DNA of 64,000 nt from Vombatus ursinus (taxonomy: Eukaryota; Chordata; Mammalia; Diprotodontia; Vombatidae), in assembly GCF_900497805.2 (NCBI RefSeq), contig NW_020944351.1:3457055-3521054 (forward strand), written 5' to 3'. Shown here in pieces: positions 43,690 to 54,844 of this stretch (within the stretch, counting starts at the first letter, position 1; every line of letters starts with the position of its first letter). The notes under the pieces were generated by a model, which was not told the origin of the DNA, searched no databases, and saw only the letters and a list, made by a program, of their open reading frames with translations. The position numbers were made by a program, and so were the translations under genes.

Positions 43690-43856
43690 TCACAGATCAT
43701 CGAAGCTGGAAGGGACCTTAGAGACTTTTTCATCCAAGCCCATTGTCCTGCAGGTGAGGAAGCTGAGGTCCAGAGAGGGGCAGAAACTTGCTTGGGGCTA
43801 CCCAGTGAGAAGTAAAACCCAAGTCTTCTGACTTCCTATTTCTTTCTACCACACCT
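43690..43856 (-). repeat. MIR/THER-type SINE, full length
   Basis: 'atcgaagctggaagggacct', 'gtgaggaagctgaggtccag', 'acccaagtcttctgacttcc'. Confidence 0.75.
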
Positions 43857-43909
43857 TGATATCGCATCTTACCAATATCCTAAATTTGCATCCAAAACAG
43901 CTTTAAGAC

Positions 43910-44475
43910 CATTCTATAGTGGAAAGAAAATTGTCCTTGGAAGCAGGAAGACCTGCATTTGAGCCCCGATGCTGCAGCATGCTAGATGTCTAATCCCAGG
44001 TTAAGTCATTAAACCTCCCTGATCCCTTGTCTATAAAGTGGGAATGAGAAGCAGTGGGAAAAGAGCTGGCTTTGGAGTAGGGGAGACCTGGATTCAAGTC
44101 CTGCTTCTGACACCGACTGTGGGGTCATGGGCAAATCGCTTAACTGCTCTGGACTCCGGGCGATTGTCTAAGACCAGGAGTTAGCAGCAAACGGAGCCAC
44201 ATTCATGGAGGTTGTTTCCATCCCAGAAGTGCTTTGGAAACATTAGAGTGTTAGAGAAAGAGGGTCTGTTGGATATAACCTGTGCGAAGAAAATGATTCA
44301 ACACAACAGACATCGATTTGGTGTCTCCTATGTGTAAAACCAGCAACGTGGGGGTGTGGTGGCGTCAGACCGTTTAGGTCCTGACTCAGACAAACTTACC
44401 AGCTGTGTGACCCTGGGAAAGTCTCTTAACCTCCCTGAGCCACAGGTAACTCTCTAAACCTGTAAGTTAATAGAG
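43910..44475 (+). repeat. Cluster of three marsupial or MIR/THER SINEs
   Basis: 43910-44040 ('ttggaagcaggaagacctgc'), 44048-44200 ('gctggctttggagtagggga', 'aagtcctgcttctgacacc') and 44340-44475 ('agctgtgtgaccctgggaaa'). Confidence 0.6.
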
Positions 44476-44489
44476 GGATCAGAGTACCC

Positions 44490-44608
44490 TCGATATGGAT
44501 TGAGAGCTGGAAGGGACCTTCAAGGCCATCTGGTCTAACTCCCTCATTTGACAGATGAGGAAAGTAAGATCCCAGCACGGGGAAGAGATTTGCCCAAGGT
44601 CATACATA
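44490..44608 (-). repeat. MIR/THER-type SINE
   Basis: 'gagagctggaagggaccttc', 'tgacagatgaggaaagtaag', 'tttgcccaaggtcata'. Confidence 0.75.
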
Positions 44609-45060
44609 GGCTCATAGTTCTAGGGATGGAAGGGACCTCAGGGGCCATCAAGTCCCATCCCTTCCTTTGATAGATGAGGAAACTGAGGGCCAGAAAAATA
44701 AAGTGAAAAGGTAAGGGAATAAGCATTTCTATAGTACCTACGAAGTGCTTTTTACAAATAGGATCTCATTTGATCCTCACAACTCTGTGAAACAGGTGCT
44801 ATTATTATCCCCATTTTACAGTCGAGGAAACAGAGGCAAACAGAGGTTAAGTGACTTCCCCAGGGTCACACAACTCGTACATAGCTGAGGCTGTATCTGA
44901 ACCCAGATCTTCCTGACTCCAGGCCCCACCCTCTATCCACTGTGCCACCAGCTACCTCTTGGGCAGGTCACTTGCCTAAGGTCACACAGGTAGTAAATGG
45001 CAGAGCCAGGATTGGAACTCAGGCCCTCTGACTGCAGCCTGTGCCCTTTCCACTGTACAC
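44609..45060 (-). repeat. MIR/THER-type SINE split by MIR
   Basis: 'tagggatggaagggacctca' to 'gaaactgagggccag' (about 44700) resumes at about 44960 with 'ggtcacttgcctaaggtcac' and 'ggaactcaggccctctgac'. Confidence 0.75.
44707..44957 (-). repeat. MIR SINE, near full length
   Basis: 'gcatttctatagtacctacg', 'atttgatcctcacaactctg', 'ccccattttacagtcgagg', 'cactgtgccaccagctac'. Inserted in the SINE at 44609-45060. Confidence 0.85.
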
Positions 45061-45464
45061 ACCATCTTCCCAAGAGGTTGCAGCACCTTGATGGATCCTG
45101 GGGTCTTTGGAATACAAAGATACAACACTGATTATACAATAAAATCACTGATGGGCCTTCCAATGCTCAGGAAACATGAACTATTCTTATTCCTATAGAG
45201 AGTAGTCAGCTCTCATTTCCTGTTTGGGAGCCAAAGTTTTATTGAGATGAAATCTTTTTTTTGTGGAAAATTCTTGGCCCTCCAGCATAGTTGGCAGAGG
45301 AGGGTCCCATACATTTCCCTTCTGGGAGAGAGTCCCACACCCTAGCATGGGAGTGGGCCATTGTGGTTGTCCAGTTCAACGCTCATTGGTATGTGCGATT
45401 CTTTCGCTAATTCCTCCCCTATTTGTCCAAGCCCAGTCTGAGTCCTGAAACAACAATTCAGTTT

Positions 45465-46030
45465 AACATGTATTTATTCAACACCTCCTCAGTGCCAGGC
45501 CCTGCACCAGATGCTGAGGAGACAGACATAAACAAAAGAGTACCTGCCCTCTGAGAGATTCTATTCTAATGTGGGAAAACAATATACCCTTGGGTAAGTC
45601 AAAATACAGTATGTATGAAATCAACACAGTGATTTCTGGGCGTCGGGAGATCACTAACAGCATGGGGCATTAGAAAAGATCTCCTGTAGGAGGTAGAAAT
45701 TGGAAGCTGAAGCTTGAAGCTGTCTAAGGGTTTCAAGAGGTGGAGGTGACGAGGGAGAGCATTTCAAGCAGGAAATGTGCAAAGCCATGGAGGTCAGAAA
45801 TGGAATGGAATGTACAGAGAAGTAGGCCAGTTTGGCCGCAACATAGAGTATATAAGGGAAGTAATGGGAAATCAGTCTGGAAAGGGAAATTGGAACAGGA
45901 TTGTGAAGGGCTTTAAATGCCAAACAATGCATTTGATCCTAGAGGTGATGGAAGCTGCCTAAGCCTCTGGAGCAAGGCTGTGACAAAGTCAGAATGGTAC
46001 TTTAGAAATGTCAGTTTGGCAGCAATGTGG
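45465..46030 (-). repeat. L2 LINE 3' end
   Basis: 'tgtatttattcaacacctcc', 'agtgccaggccctgcacca', 'gagagcatttcaagcaggaa', 'cagtttggcagcaatgtggg'. Confidence 0.8.
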
Positions 46031-46129
46031 GAAGATGGCCTAGAGGGCTGTATTGTCCCCTTCAAGGCGACTTCCCAGTTCCCACTTCTATGGGTGCGCT
46101 GGGCCCCCAGAGGATATATGACTACTCGC

Positions 46130-46980
46130 CTCAGAGTTCTAGAGGTAACCTGAGGAGCTGGAGGATTTCTAGTATCATGGCTCAGGAGCCCCAACCTGTG
46201 TGGGGCTTCCATTGATTAGCCAGTTGATATCAACCAGACAGCCAGAGTTAGTTAGTTTTTAGCGAGGGGTGTTTACTGATGTCGGGGGTGGGGGGGGGGG
46301 GGAACCTGTGGCCTCGAGGCCACATGTGGCCCTCTAGGTCCTCAAGTTCAGCCCTCCGACTGAATCCAAACTTCACAGAACAAATCCTTTCAAGGCCACA
46401 TGTGGTCTCACAGATTCCCCACCCCTGATTTAGGTGGTATAGTAAGAATAGTCGATATAAAATATTCCTTCCCAAAGTCTGGCACCCACTCTCCCACAAT
46501 TACATGCAGTCTGGGAGAGAGTAGGCCAAATCTTAGGGAGTACATGAAGCAAAGGGGTAATACGTAGCTCCTAGGTGGACAGAAGTCCTTTTCTCCCTTC
46601 CCAGAGTCCTCAGGAAGTTTCCCTGAAATATTTGTAGCTCTCTACTAATCCCCAAGGGTCCTTTTAGAGTCTTGAAGCTGTACTTCTTTCTGCGCCAAAG
46701 AGGTCACACTCCCTAAAGCTGCTCTTTTTCCCTCAGCATATCTAGTTTGTTGCCTCGCAGCTCCCACCTAGATACATTATTTGTTATGGGTTCAATCTCA
46801 TAACATGGTCAGTGGGGAAGGGAGGGTAGAGACAGTGTGACTTTCCCTCTATCCTACCCCCACCCCTGCTTGCTGCAATCTGCTTAAAGGCACAAAGGCC
46901 TACTTCCTCAAAGTGAAACCAAAGCTTCACTCTCAAAGCAGTGGCTTGAATTCTCCTGCTGGAATCACCTTCTCTGATAT
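46130..46980 (+). repeat. Unclassified interspersed repeat, copy 2 (split by MITE)
   Basis: 'gagttctagaggtaacctga', 'atggctcaggagccccaacc', 'cacccactctcccacaatta', 'taggccaaatcttagggag' parallel 29890-30130. Outer ends uncertain. Confidence 0.5.
46283..46427. mobile_element. Palindromic hAT MITE (CAGGGGTGGGGAACC family), 145 bp
   Basis: 'gaacctgtggcctcgaggcc', 'ttcacagaacaaatcctttc', 'gattccccacccctg'. The left end carries an expanded G run. Flanks actgatgt and atttaggt are weakly alike. Confidence 0.75.
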
Positions 46981-47034
46981 TCAAGGCCCAGAGGAGTATT
47001 TTATTCTTTCAACCAATCCCAATCCCAATATGTT

Positions 47035-47550
47035 ATCCAATTTTATTCAATGTCTGAAAGCATTTCATTCTTGACCCTCCTCACCTTTCCAATCTTCTTA
47101 CTCCTCATTGACCTATCCCACCCCAGCCCCTGCTCACTCATACTCTAGGACCCAGTGACACTGGCCTCCTTACTGTTCCTCTCATGATACACACCATCTC
47201 CCAAATCTGGACATTTTCACTGACTGTTCTCCATGCCTCGAATGCTCTTTCTCCTCATGTTTTCCACCTGACTTCTCTGACTACTTTCAAATCCCAAATA
47301 AAGTCCCAGTTTCTATTGGATGCCTTTCCTGATACTGCATAATGACAGTGTCTTCTCTCTGTTAAGTATCTCCAATTCATCCTTATCTATATAATGTTTG
47401 TACATAGTTGTTTCCATGCTCTTCCCCCATTAGACTATCAGTACCTTTAGAGCAGGGACTATCTTTTGTCTTTCTTTGCATCCCCAGGGCTTAGCATGGT
47501 GCCTGACACATAATAGGCACTTAATAAATGTTTACTGACTGACTGATTTT
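47035..47550 (+). repeat. L2 LINE 3' end
   Basis: 'tccccatgcctcgaatgctc'-like block at about 47230, 'ggatgcctttcctgatactg', tail 'cttagcatggtgcctgacac'. Confidence 0.8.
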
Positions 47551-47784
47551 GTCAAACAGGCAATAAAAGTATCTAGGTGTAGAGCATCTTGTTAATTACA
47601 TTGTAATGGGATGGGTTGCAACCTTTTTAAAAGGAGAAGAGACTAGAGGCAGGGAGACCAATGAGATCATTGCACTTCCCCTACAAAGCGACCTGCCCAA
47701 AGCGAGGTCTCCCTTCTTAGAACTCTTGTTGCATTTAAAGCCCAAAGCACATGGGTTAGCACTGAACCATTCTGGAATTCATCT

Positions 47785-47890
47785 CCCCAGTCAGACTCTG
47801 AACTCTGTGACGGCAGGGGCCCTGCTTTCTACGTCTTCATGTCCTGTACTATTAAACATGTGGTTGAGCACTTAATAAGCACTCAAACAT
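47785..47890 (+). repeat. L2 LINE 3'-tail fragment
   Basis: 'cagactctgaactctgtgac', 'gagcacttaataagcactca'. Confidence 0.65.
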
Positions 47891-47894
47891 GATG

Positions 47895-48350
47895 TGGAAA
47901 AAAGGACACTAGACTGGAGACCAGAGGCAGCTAGGTGGCGCTGCAATGGATAGAGTGCCAGGCCTGGAGTTAGGAAGACTCCTCTTCCTGAGTTCAAATA
48001 TGGCCTTAGACACTTACTAGCTGTGTGACCCTGGACAAGTTACTTGACCCTGTTTGTCTCAGTTTCCTCATCTGTAAAATGAGCTGGAGAAGGAAATGGC
48101 AAATCACTCCAGTATCTCTGCCAGGGAAACCCCAAATGGGGTCATGAAAAGTCAGACAATACTGAAATGACTCAACAGCAACAACAAAAGAATAGGGACC
48201 AAGAAGTCTGGGTTCCAATTCTAACTCTTGCTAACATGTGTGATCTTAGGTAAATCACCCCATCTCCCTGGGCCCCAGCTATTCCTCTGTTCTCTATGGT
48301 CTTTTAAGGTCCCTTCCATCTCTAAATCTATTATCCTGAAATCTTATGAT
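47895..48350 (+). repeat. MIR/THER-type SINE split by MAR1
   Basis: 'aaggacactagactggagac' resumes at 48189 with 'gaccaagaagtctgggttcc' and ends 'ggtcccttccatctctaaat'. Confidence 0.75.
47926..48188 (+). repeat. MAR1-type SINE, full length
   Basis: 'gaggcagctaggtggcgctg' to 'aaccccaaatggggtcatga' and 'actcaacagcaacaac'. Confidence 0.9.
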
Positions 48351-48789
48351 GATCCCTAATGTACCATAATCAGGAAGACAGGGCCATTGGTCTATGGAGC
48401 CAGAAGGCAGCAGCCATTAAAGACAGGACTGCCTGAGGAGGGCATTAGACTCTTATAATCTCAGAATCTGCTTGTATCTAGCCTATAGCCACAAAACTAG
48501 TCCCAGTTTCTTGTCCTCATACTGCAAATCTAACTCTACTATCAGGAGAGAGAGCAAGAGATCCAGGCAAGAACTTTTCCTAACAGGGTAGCCCTTCTTG
48601 GCAGAAGTCTGATTATCAGGGCAGCTTTCCTTCCATGTCTGTGTTTGTGCTCTTCCATATTATGTGTAGCCTTGAGGAAAGTCTTGTTTAATGGGCTGTG
48701 CTGTACACTGCCTGAGATCTTAAGGCAGAGTTTACATCAAAAGGCTTGGGTAGTGCTAGTCATATCTTTGCTAGATCTTGTCATTTCTC
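48351..48789. other. Unassigned sequence
   Basis: Nothing recognised. Confidence 0.4.
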
Positions 48790-49690
48790 TCTCTGTAACA
48801 TCTCTTGCATCTGACCCCTTCTCTCTGCTCACATGGCCAGCATCCTAATTCAGGCCTTTAGCACCTCTTACCTGGACTGTTATAACATCTTAATTGGTTT
48901 TCCTGTCTACTCTCTCTCCTCCTAAATCCAGCCTCCACGCAGTTGCCAAGCTGATTTTCCAAAAGTGAAACTTTCCCCAAACCTTCCCCCAGCCCCCACT
49001 TAGTAAACTCCAAAGTCTCCCTATCACCTCCAGAATCAAATATAAACTCCTCTGTTTGGCATGTAAATCTCTTCACACCCTGGCTCCACCCTACTTACAC
49101 ATTATTGCCTAATATGTCCTCTGTGGTCCAACCAAGCTGGGTTTCTTGCCTTTCCTCCAACTCCTATATCAAAGCTGGAATTCACTCTCTCCTCACCTCC
49201 ATCTCTAAGAAACCCTTGTTTCCTTCAAGACTTAGCTTAAACACTACTTTCTATAGGAAACCTTTCCTGATTCACCCCAGAGCAAGGGTTCTTAACCTTT
49301 TGGTGTGTCATGGACCCCTGTAGCAATCAGTATGATAAAAACCAATGAACCCCTTTCCAGAAAAATGTTTTTCAATCATTGAAGGGAATGCTAAATTTAG
49401 AAGTCTGTGAAAATTAAAGATGCCATTTTTTCCTATCCCACGTCATGGACCCCTTGAAATCTATCCATGGCCCAGGTTAAAAACCCCTGCCCTAGGTCCT
49501 AGAGCCCTTCCTCACAAAATGTTCCTATATTCATTTGGTATATACTCCATATATGCTTATTTACCTGTATGATCTCTTCCTTGATGGACACGAGGACAAC
49601 TCCCTGAGGGCAGGCATTGTTTCATTTTTGTATCCAGTACAGTGCCTGCCCCAGAGTAGGCATTTAAGAGATGCTTGATGATTGACTGAT
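48790..49690 (+). repeat. L2 LINE, 3' part, split by an hAT element
   Basis: 'ttaattggttttcctgtcta', 'cgcagttgccaagctgattt', 'tcctctgtttggcatgtaaa', 'cctttcctgattcacccc', then after the hAT 'ccctgagggcaggcattgtt' and 'gtgcctgccccagagtagg'. Confidence 0.85.
49283..49489. mobile_element. Non-autonomous hAT element (CAGGGGTTCTTAA family), 207 bp
   Basis: Ends 'caagggttcttaacc' and 'ggttaaaaacccctg' are inverted repeats. Flanking 8-mers ccccagag and ccctaggt are diverged duplications. It interrupts L2, which confirms the ends. Confidence 0.8.
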
Positions 49691-49784
49691 CTGCCAGCAC
49701 CTTTTGAGCCTTTTCTAGTCTCTCTTGGGGGACATGCCTGTGTCCATGCTCACAGAATGCTGATGCTAAACTCCCCATGTTCTA

Positions 49785-49995
49785 CCAGTCTATAGGTCTC
49801 TATGGGTACTGGAGAACTCATCACCTATGGATGCGGCCACTTCCATTTTCTGATAGCTCTGATTGTTGGGTGTTTCCTCTTCATGTTGAGCTGAAATCTG
49901 CTTGCCAGCAACTTCCCCCCATTGCTCTTAATTCCGCCCTCTGGGGCCAAGTAAAACACAGCTAATTCCTTTGCCACCTGATGGCCTTCACAGAT
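49785..49995 (+). repeat. CR1/L3 LINE fragment
   Basis: 'ggagaactcatcacctatgg', 'tgatagctctgattgttggg', 'ttgctcttaattccgccctc', 'tggggccaagtaaaacacag'. Confidence 0.8.
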
Positions 49996-50059
49996 TTCTC
50001 TGTGTTTTGCATGACATATCCTGGAAGACCTGAATCTCCATCAACTTCACAAAGGGGCT

Positions 50060-50120
50060 AACTTAGTGCTCTGCACATGGTAGGACCATAATTAAAGGTT
50101 TTTGGATTGAATTGAATTGC
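50060..50120 (+). repeat. L2 LINE 3'-tail scrap
   Basis: 'agtgctctgcacatggtagg' then 'ttggattgaattgaattg'. Confidence 0.55.
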
Positions 50121-50159
50121 AAGTGAGTTCTTTTGCCAGAATAACCTCAATCTCTTTTA

Positions 50160-50350
50160 AAGCGTCTTAAATTATTATCTTTTAAATTCACAAGCATTTC
50201 ATTTTCTCTCCCACCCTGCTCCTACCACATACACATTGGGAAAATAAAAGAAATACAAAAAGCCTTGCAACACATATGCATACTCAAGCACAACAAATTC
50301 CCACATTGGCCATGTCCAAAAATGTATGTCTAATTCTGCATTTCGTTCAA
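50160..50350 (-). repeat. Marsupial L1 3' UTR fragment
   Basis: 'ctcaagcacaacaaattccc', 'acattggccatgtccaaaaa', 'gtctaattctgcattt' in antisense. Confidence 0.65.
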
Positions 50351-50384
50351 GTCAAATGGCCTCATTCCCACTGCTACAGATAAT

Positions 50385-50565
50385 AGCAACTCTCATTTCT
50401 CAGGCATTTTAAGGTTTCCAAGGCATTTTCCTCATAGCAACCATGTGAGGCAGGGAGTGTGAGCATTATTATCTCCATGGTACAGAAGAGGACAGTGAAG
50501 CACAGAGAAGGAAAATGGCTTGGCCAGAATCATCCAGCTAATAAAAGTCAGAACTGTCATTTGAA
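50385..50565 (-). repeat. MIR SINE
   Basis: 'agcaactctcatttctcagg', 'gcattattatctccatggta', 'aagaggacagtgaagcacag'. Confidence 0.75.
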
Positions 50566-50577
50566 ACCATCAGTATG

Positions 50578-51083
50578 ACTTAGTGAAGAAGGCCCTGGAC
50601 TTGGAGTACGGGTCGATCTGGATTCAAATCCTACCTTTAGATACTTACTAGCTGTTTGACCTGGGGCAAATGACTTAACCTCAATTTCCCTCTCTGTAAA
50701 ATGAGGGAGTTGTACTGGATGGCCTCTGAAGTGTCTCCTAGCTCTAGATCTGTGATCCTCTGTGTGACCTTGGGCAAGTCACTTTACTTCTCTAGACCTC
50801 AGTTTCCCTATGAGGATGTTAATTAAACTCAATAGCCTCTAAAATTCCTTCCAACTCTAGGTCTAGGATCCAATGACTCCAAGTACAGTGCTCTTTCCAC
50901 CATAACACACTGCCTCCCTGAGCCAGGAGTAGGGCCAGGAGGCATGAAACTAGGGTTCAAATCCCAGCTCTGCCATTTACTAGCTGTGAGACTTGGGGAA
51001 ATGGGCCTCAGTTTCCTCTTCTATAAAATGACATGGCTCGACTTCATGGGCTCTACAATCCCTTCCAGGGCTGACATTCTAAG
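50578..51083 (+). repeat. Three MIR/THER-type SINEs in a row
   Basis: 50578-50758 (full: 'ggccctggacttggagtacg' to 'ctagctctagatctgtgatc'); 50759-50870 (3' part: 'tgtgaccttgggcaagtcac'); 50933-51083 ('ttcaaatcccagctctgcca', 'cccttccagggctgacattc'). All same orientation. Confidence 0.75.
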
Positions 51084-51489
51084 TGGCAGCTCTTGCCAGA
51101 GGCAATCCTGGGGAATTCCTGCTAGGCAGCCCTGGCTTTGCATTCTGGTTCATTTTCCCAGTTGCGGTACTTTACTCTGAACAGGCTTGCCAACCATTCA
51201 TTTTACGGAGATCCTCTCAGGAAGGAATGGGAGCTAGAAGCAAATCTGTTTGGACCTCTGTGCACGAGACCTGGGAGAAGGCAGTTGGGAGTGGGGGTGG
51301 GGTGGGGAGAGGGGAGGTGGAGCTGGCCCAACTCCATTGTCTCAGCTTCTCAGAAACAGTTAGTGGAAATGCCTAAAGAAGGGGCCAGGGCCCTCTGAGG
51401 GCCAATCCAGCCCCTCAAGAGCTTCCTGCATCCTAGGAGCATAAGATTCAGATCTTATGATTCTTGAATCTTGTGATTCTGATTCTTAG
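51084..51489. other. Unassigned sequence with a gattct-rich patch
   Basis: Mostly unrecognised. 51440-51490 repeats variants of gattctt and agattca. Confidence 0.4.
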
Positions 51490-51810
51490 GATTACTTTAG
51501 GAAAGGATCTTAGAGAAGTCTGGTCTAACCCCCTTATTTTATAGAGAAGGTCACTTAGGTACAACAAGATGATGTGACTTCTTGCCCCAGATCATAGGAT
51601 GATAAAATATATAGCCACGAGGAACTTGAGAAACCATTTAGCCCATCCCCCTCATTTTACAGTGGAAAAAACATGAGATGCAGAGTGGAAAAGTGATTTG
51701 CCCAAAGTCAGGTGAATCCACTCTTCCTCCAAACTCCCCAGTCTCTCTTGATGACACCACTAAAGTGTGACCTTAGGCCAGCCTCTGGGACCCAGTTTCT
51801 TCATTTTTAA
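51490..51810 (-). repeat. MIR/THER-type SINE fragments
   Basis: 'agagaagtctggtctaaccc' (51490-51600), 'ttagcccatccccctcattt' (51601-51720). A sense scrap, 'ctgggacccagtttcttcat', lies near 51786. Confidence 0.6.
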
Positions 51811-53754
51811 ATCAATCAGTCAGTGGATCAACAAGTATTTATTAAGTACTTTCTATGTCCCCGGCACTGTGCTAAGCAGTAGGGATCAAAAGAAAGGCAA
51901 AAGTACAGTCCTGGCCCTCAAGTAACTCACATTCTAATGGGGAAAACAGCATACAAAAAATGAGATATATAAGAGTTGAAAGGAAGGTAATCCAAGGGAA
52001 GACACTAGCAAGGGGTAATGGGGGAGGGGCAGGGAAACTCCTCCTGCACAAGGTGAGATTTGAGCTGAAGCCTGGGAAAGTAAGAGGTAGATGTGAAGGG
52101 GCAGAGCATTCCACCCAGGAGAACAAAGACTTGGAGTCTGGAGATGAGTGTGTGAGGAACAGCAAATGGGTTTGATTAGCATTCAAAACTGTTGAATGCA
52201 TAGAGGGGATGGTGGAGGCTGTTCCTTGCTCCTCCCTCATCACTCCTTGGTATCATCTTCCATTGCCTCTCAATATATCTTGCTTATGAGGAGAATAGAA
52301 AGGTAAGAAGGCATTAGGTTCTGAAAGGCTTTAAATTCCAAACATATGACTTTCTATTCGATCTTGGAGATGACAGGGAGCCACTGGGGAGCAGTGGAGT
52401 GACATGGTCAGACCTAGACTTTCCAAAAATCATGGGAATTGAGTGGAGAATGGATTACAGTGGGGAGAGACTTGAAGCGTGGAGATTCATCCACAGGTCA
52501 TTAAAATAGTCCAAATGAAAGGCATCGAGGGTCCAACTAGGGTGGTGACTATGGAAGTGGGAAAAAAAGAAATATATACAAGAGATATTTTGAAGGTAGA
52601 AATGACAAGTTCTGGCAACTGATTGTATATGTGAGGTGAGTGCAAGTGAGAGGTCCAAGAAAATACAAAAGTTTTGAGTCTAGGTGACCGGCAGAATGAT
52701 GGTAACCTTGACAGTAATGGGAAGGTTGGGAAGAAGGAAAGAAAGATAATGAACTCTGTTTTGAACATGTTGAGTTTGCCATGCCCACAGGCAATGATGT
52801 GCTGGAGCCAGCTCAAAACTGGCAAATGCTACAAATCAGGGCTTTGATTTATTGTTTTGTTGATTTCTAGACTTAAGAAAGTGATGGAGAAAACATTAAT
52901 GATGCAGATTAAAATGTGTCATGTATTTTTTTTATTCCAGAGAGCTGGTTGTTAAACATTTACCAACATATCCCTAGCTGTGGAATATTTAGTTCAAGAT
53001 ATCCAATAGGTAGTTGGTGATACTGGAGCTCAAGAGAGACACTGGGACTGGACATACAGATATAGGAAGCATATGAATAGAAATGATAATTGAATTCATG
53101 GGAACTGATGGTATCACCAAGTGAGATAGTATGGAAAGAACAAGGCTGAGGACAGAGACCTGGGGAACATGGTTAGTGGGCTTGATTTGGATGAAAAGTC
53201 AGCAAAAGAGGCTGAGAGGGAATGGTCAGACAAAAGTAGCGGGAGAGCTAGGAGACAACAGTGTCATGAAAATCTAGAGAGGGTATCTAGGAGAAGATGG
53301 TGATCGACACAATCAGGCTGCAGAGACATCAAGAAGGATGAGAACTAAGAAAAGCCATTAGATTGGGCAATTGAGAGACCATTGTTAACTTTGGAGAGAA
53401 TGATTTCTGTTGAATGAGGTAAAGTCAGAAGCCAGATCACAGAGTGTTTAGAACCCAATGAGGAGAGAGGAAGTGGAGGTACCTAGTATAGGCAGTTTTC
53501 TCAATGAGTTTAGTTGAGAAGGAGAGGAAAGGTAGTGGCAGTAACTATCAGGGATGATCAGATCAAGTGAAGATTTTCTTTAAGGCTGGAGGAGACAGGG
53601 GCGTGTTTGTATCAGGGAAGCAGAGAAGGAGCCAATAGATTGGGAGAGACCGAAGATAAGAGAAGGTAAGGACAATGGTGTGGGAGGGTAACCTAATGAA
53701 AATAGAAGGGGATAGGATCAAGGTTGGTCTTTGTAAGGAGAAGGGCCACTTTTT

Positions 53755-54028
53755 CTTCAGTGGCAGCTATGTGGGGCTGCAGAGGATAGAGCACTGGGCC
53801 TGGAGTCAGAAAGAGTCATCTTCCTGAGTTCAAACATGGCCTCAGCCACTTACTGGCTGTGTGATCCTGGGCAAGTCACTTCATCCTGTTGGCCTCAGTT
53901 TCCTCATCTGTCAAGTGAGCTGGAGAAGGACATGGCAAACCACTCCAGTATCTCTGTCAAGAAAACCCCAAATGGGGTCACCAAGAGTCAGATACGACTG
54001 AAATACGACTGAACAACAACAACAACAA
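53755..54028 (+). repeat. MAR1-type SINE, full length
   Basis: 'gtggcagctatgtggggctg' to 'gaaaaccccaaatggggtca' and an (aac)n tail. Inserted in L2. Confidence 0.9.
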
Positions 54029-54142
54029 ATTAGGGATAATAGTAACACCTACCTCACAGAGTTGTTGTGAGGATCAAAGGAGATAATATTTGTAAAGTTC
54101 CTGGCATATAATAGGTACTATATAAATGCCAGCTATTATTAA
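54029..54142 (+). repeat. MIR 3' half fused to the MAR1 tail
   Basis: 'ggataatagtaacacctacc', 'gttgttgtgaggatcaaagg', 'aatgccagctattatta' follow the MAR1 (aac)n tail directly. Confidence 0.7.
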
Positions 54143-54844
54143 TGAATTAGACTGGAGTGAAAAAGATAGTGGGGGGAAATGTCTGAGTGATATGAAATGA
54201 GGAAGAGAGAAAAAGGAACTCTCAGTGAATCAATATTTTCAGTCAAGTACAAGTCGAAGTCCTCATCTGAGAGTTGGGAGGGAGGAATTGCTGAGGGAGG
54301 CTGGAAGGGCCAGGGCCCTCTGAGGAATGAAAAGGTATAAGGAGTGGAAGTGGGAATCAGAGAAGTGCAGAAGGATTGCCTTGCTGTTGTGAGGGCCCAA
54401 TGGAGATTATGTAACTTAAATTTACAGTGGTTGTAAACAGCATGCTTTCCTGATTTCTTCTAACTCTACTCATTGGCAAATGAATAGGTGAATAGGAATG
54501 AAGGAATCAGATGATGGGAGCAATTGAAGATTGGAATTTGGCAAGTAGTGATTGGTGATCAAGGGGGCAAGAGATTGGAGTGTAGGGAATAGTATAGAGT
54601 TGAACTGATTTACCAAAGGGTCTAGACAGAGAAGGAGGGAGAGTGTAGCTAGTATATGAGATGATAGCCTGGGAAAGAATTGGAAAGTTAATATAGGCCA
54701 CTATAAGGATGAAGGGCAGGATTAGGGGTCATAAAACAGAATTGATGGGTCTTGACAAATTATTACCTTTGAAGCATGGGAGACAGGAAAGAGTCAAAGA
54801 TGATTCCACAGTTTTGAACCTGGGTAACTGAGAGGATCCCAAAT

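Larger units (their letters stand above)
51812..54840 (-). repeat. L2 LINE, about 2.6 kb with ORF2, split by MAR1
   Basis: Antisense L2, the longest here. 3' tail: 'gtccccggcactgtgctaag' and 'ggccctcaagtaactcacat' (51860-51935). C-terminal region: 'agagcattccacccaggaga'. Reverse transcriptase: 53230-53460, whose reverse complement reads LVLILLDVSAA and VDHHLLLDTLS. More 5' ORF2 pieces continue beyond the MAR1, with some rearrangement near 54720-54840. Decayed. Confidence 0.8.
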
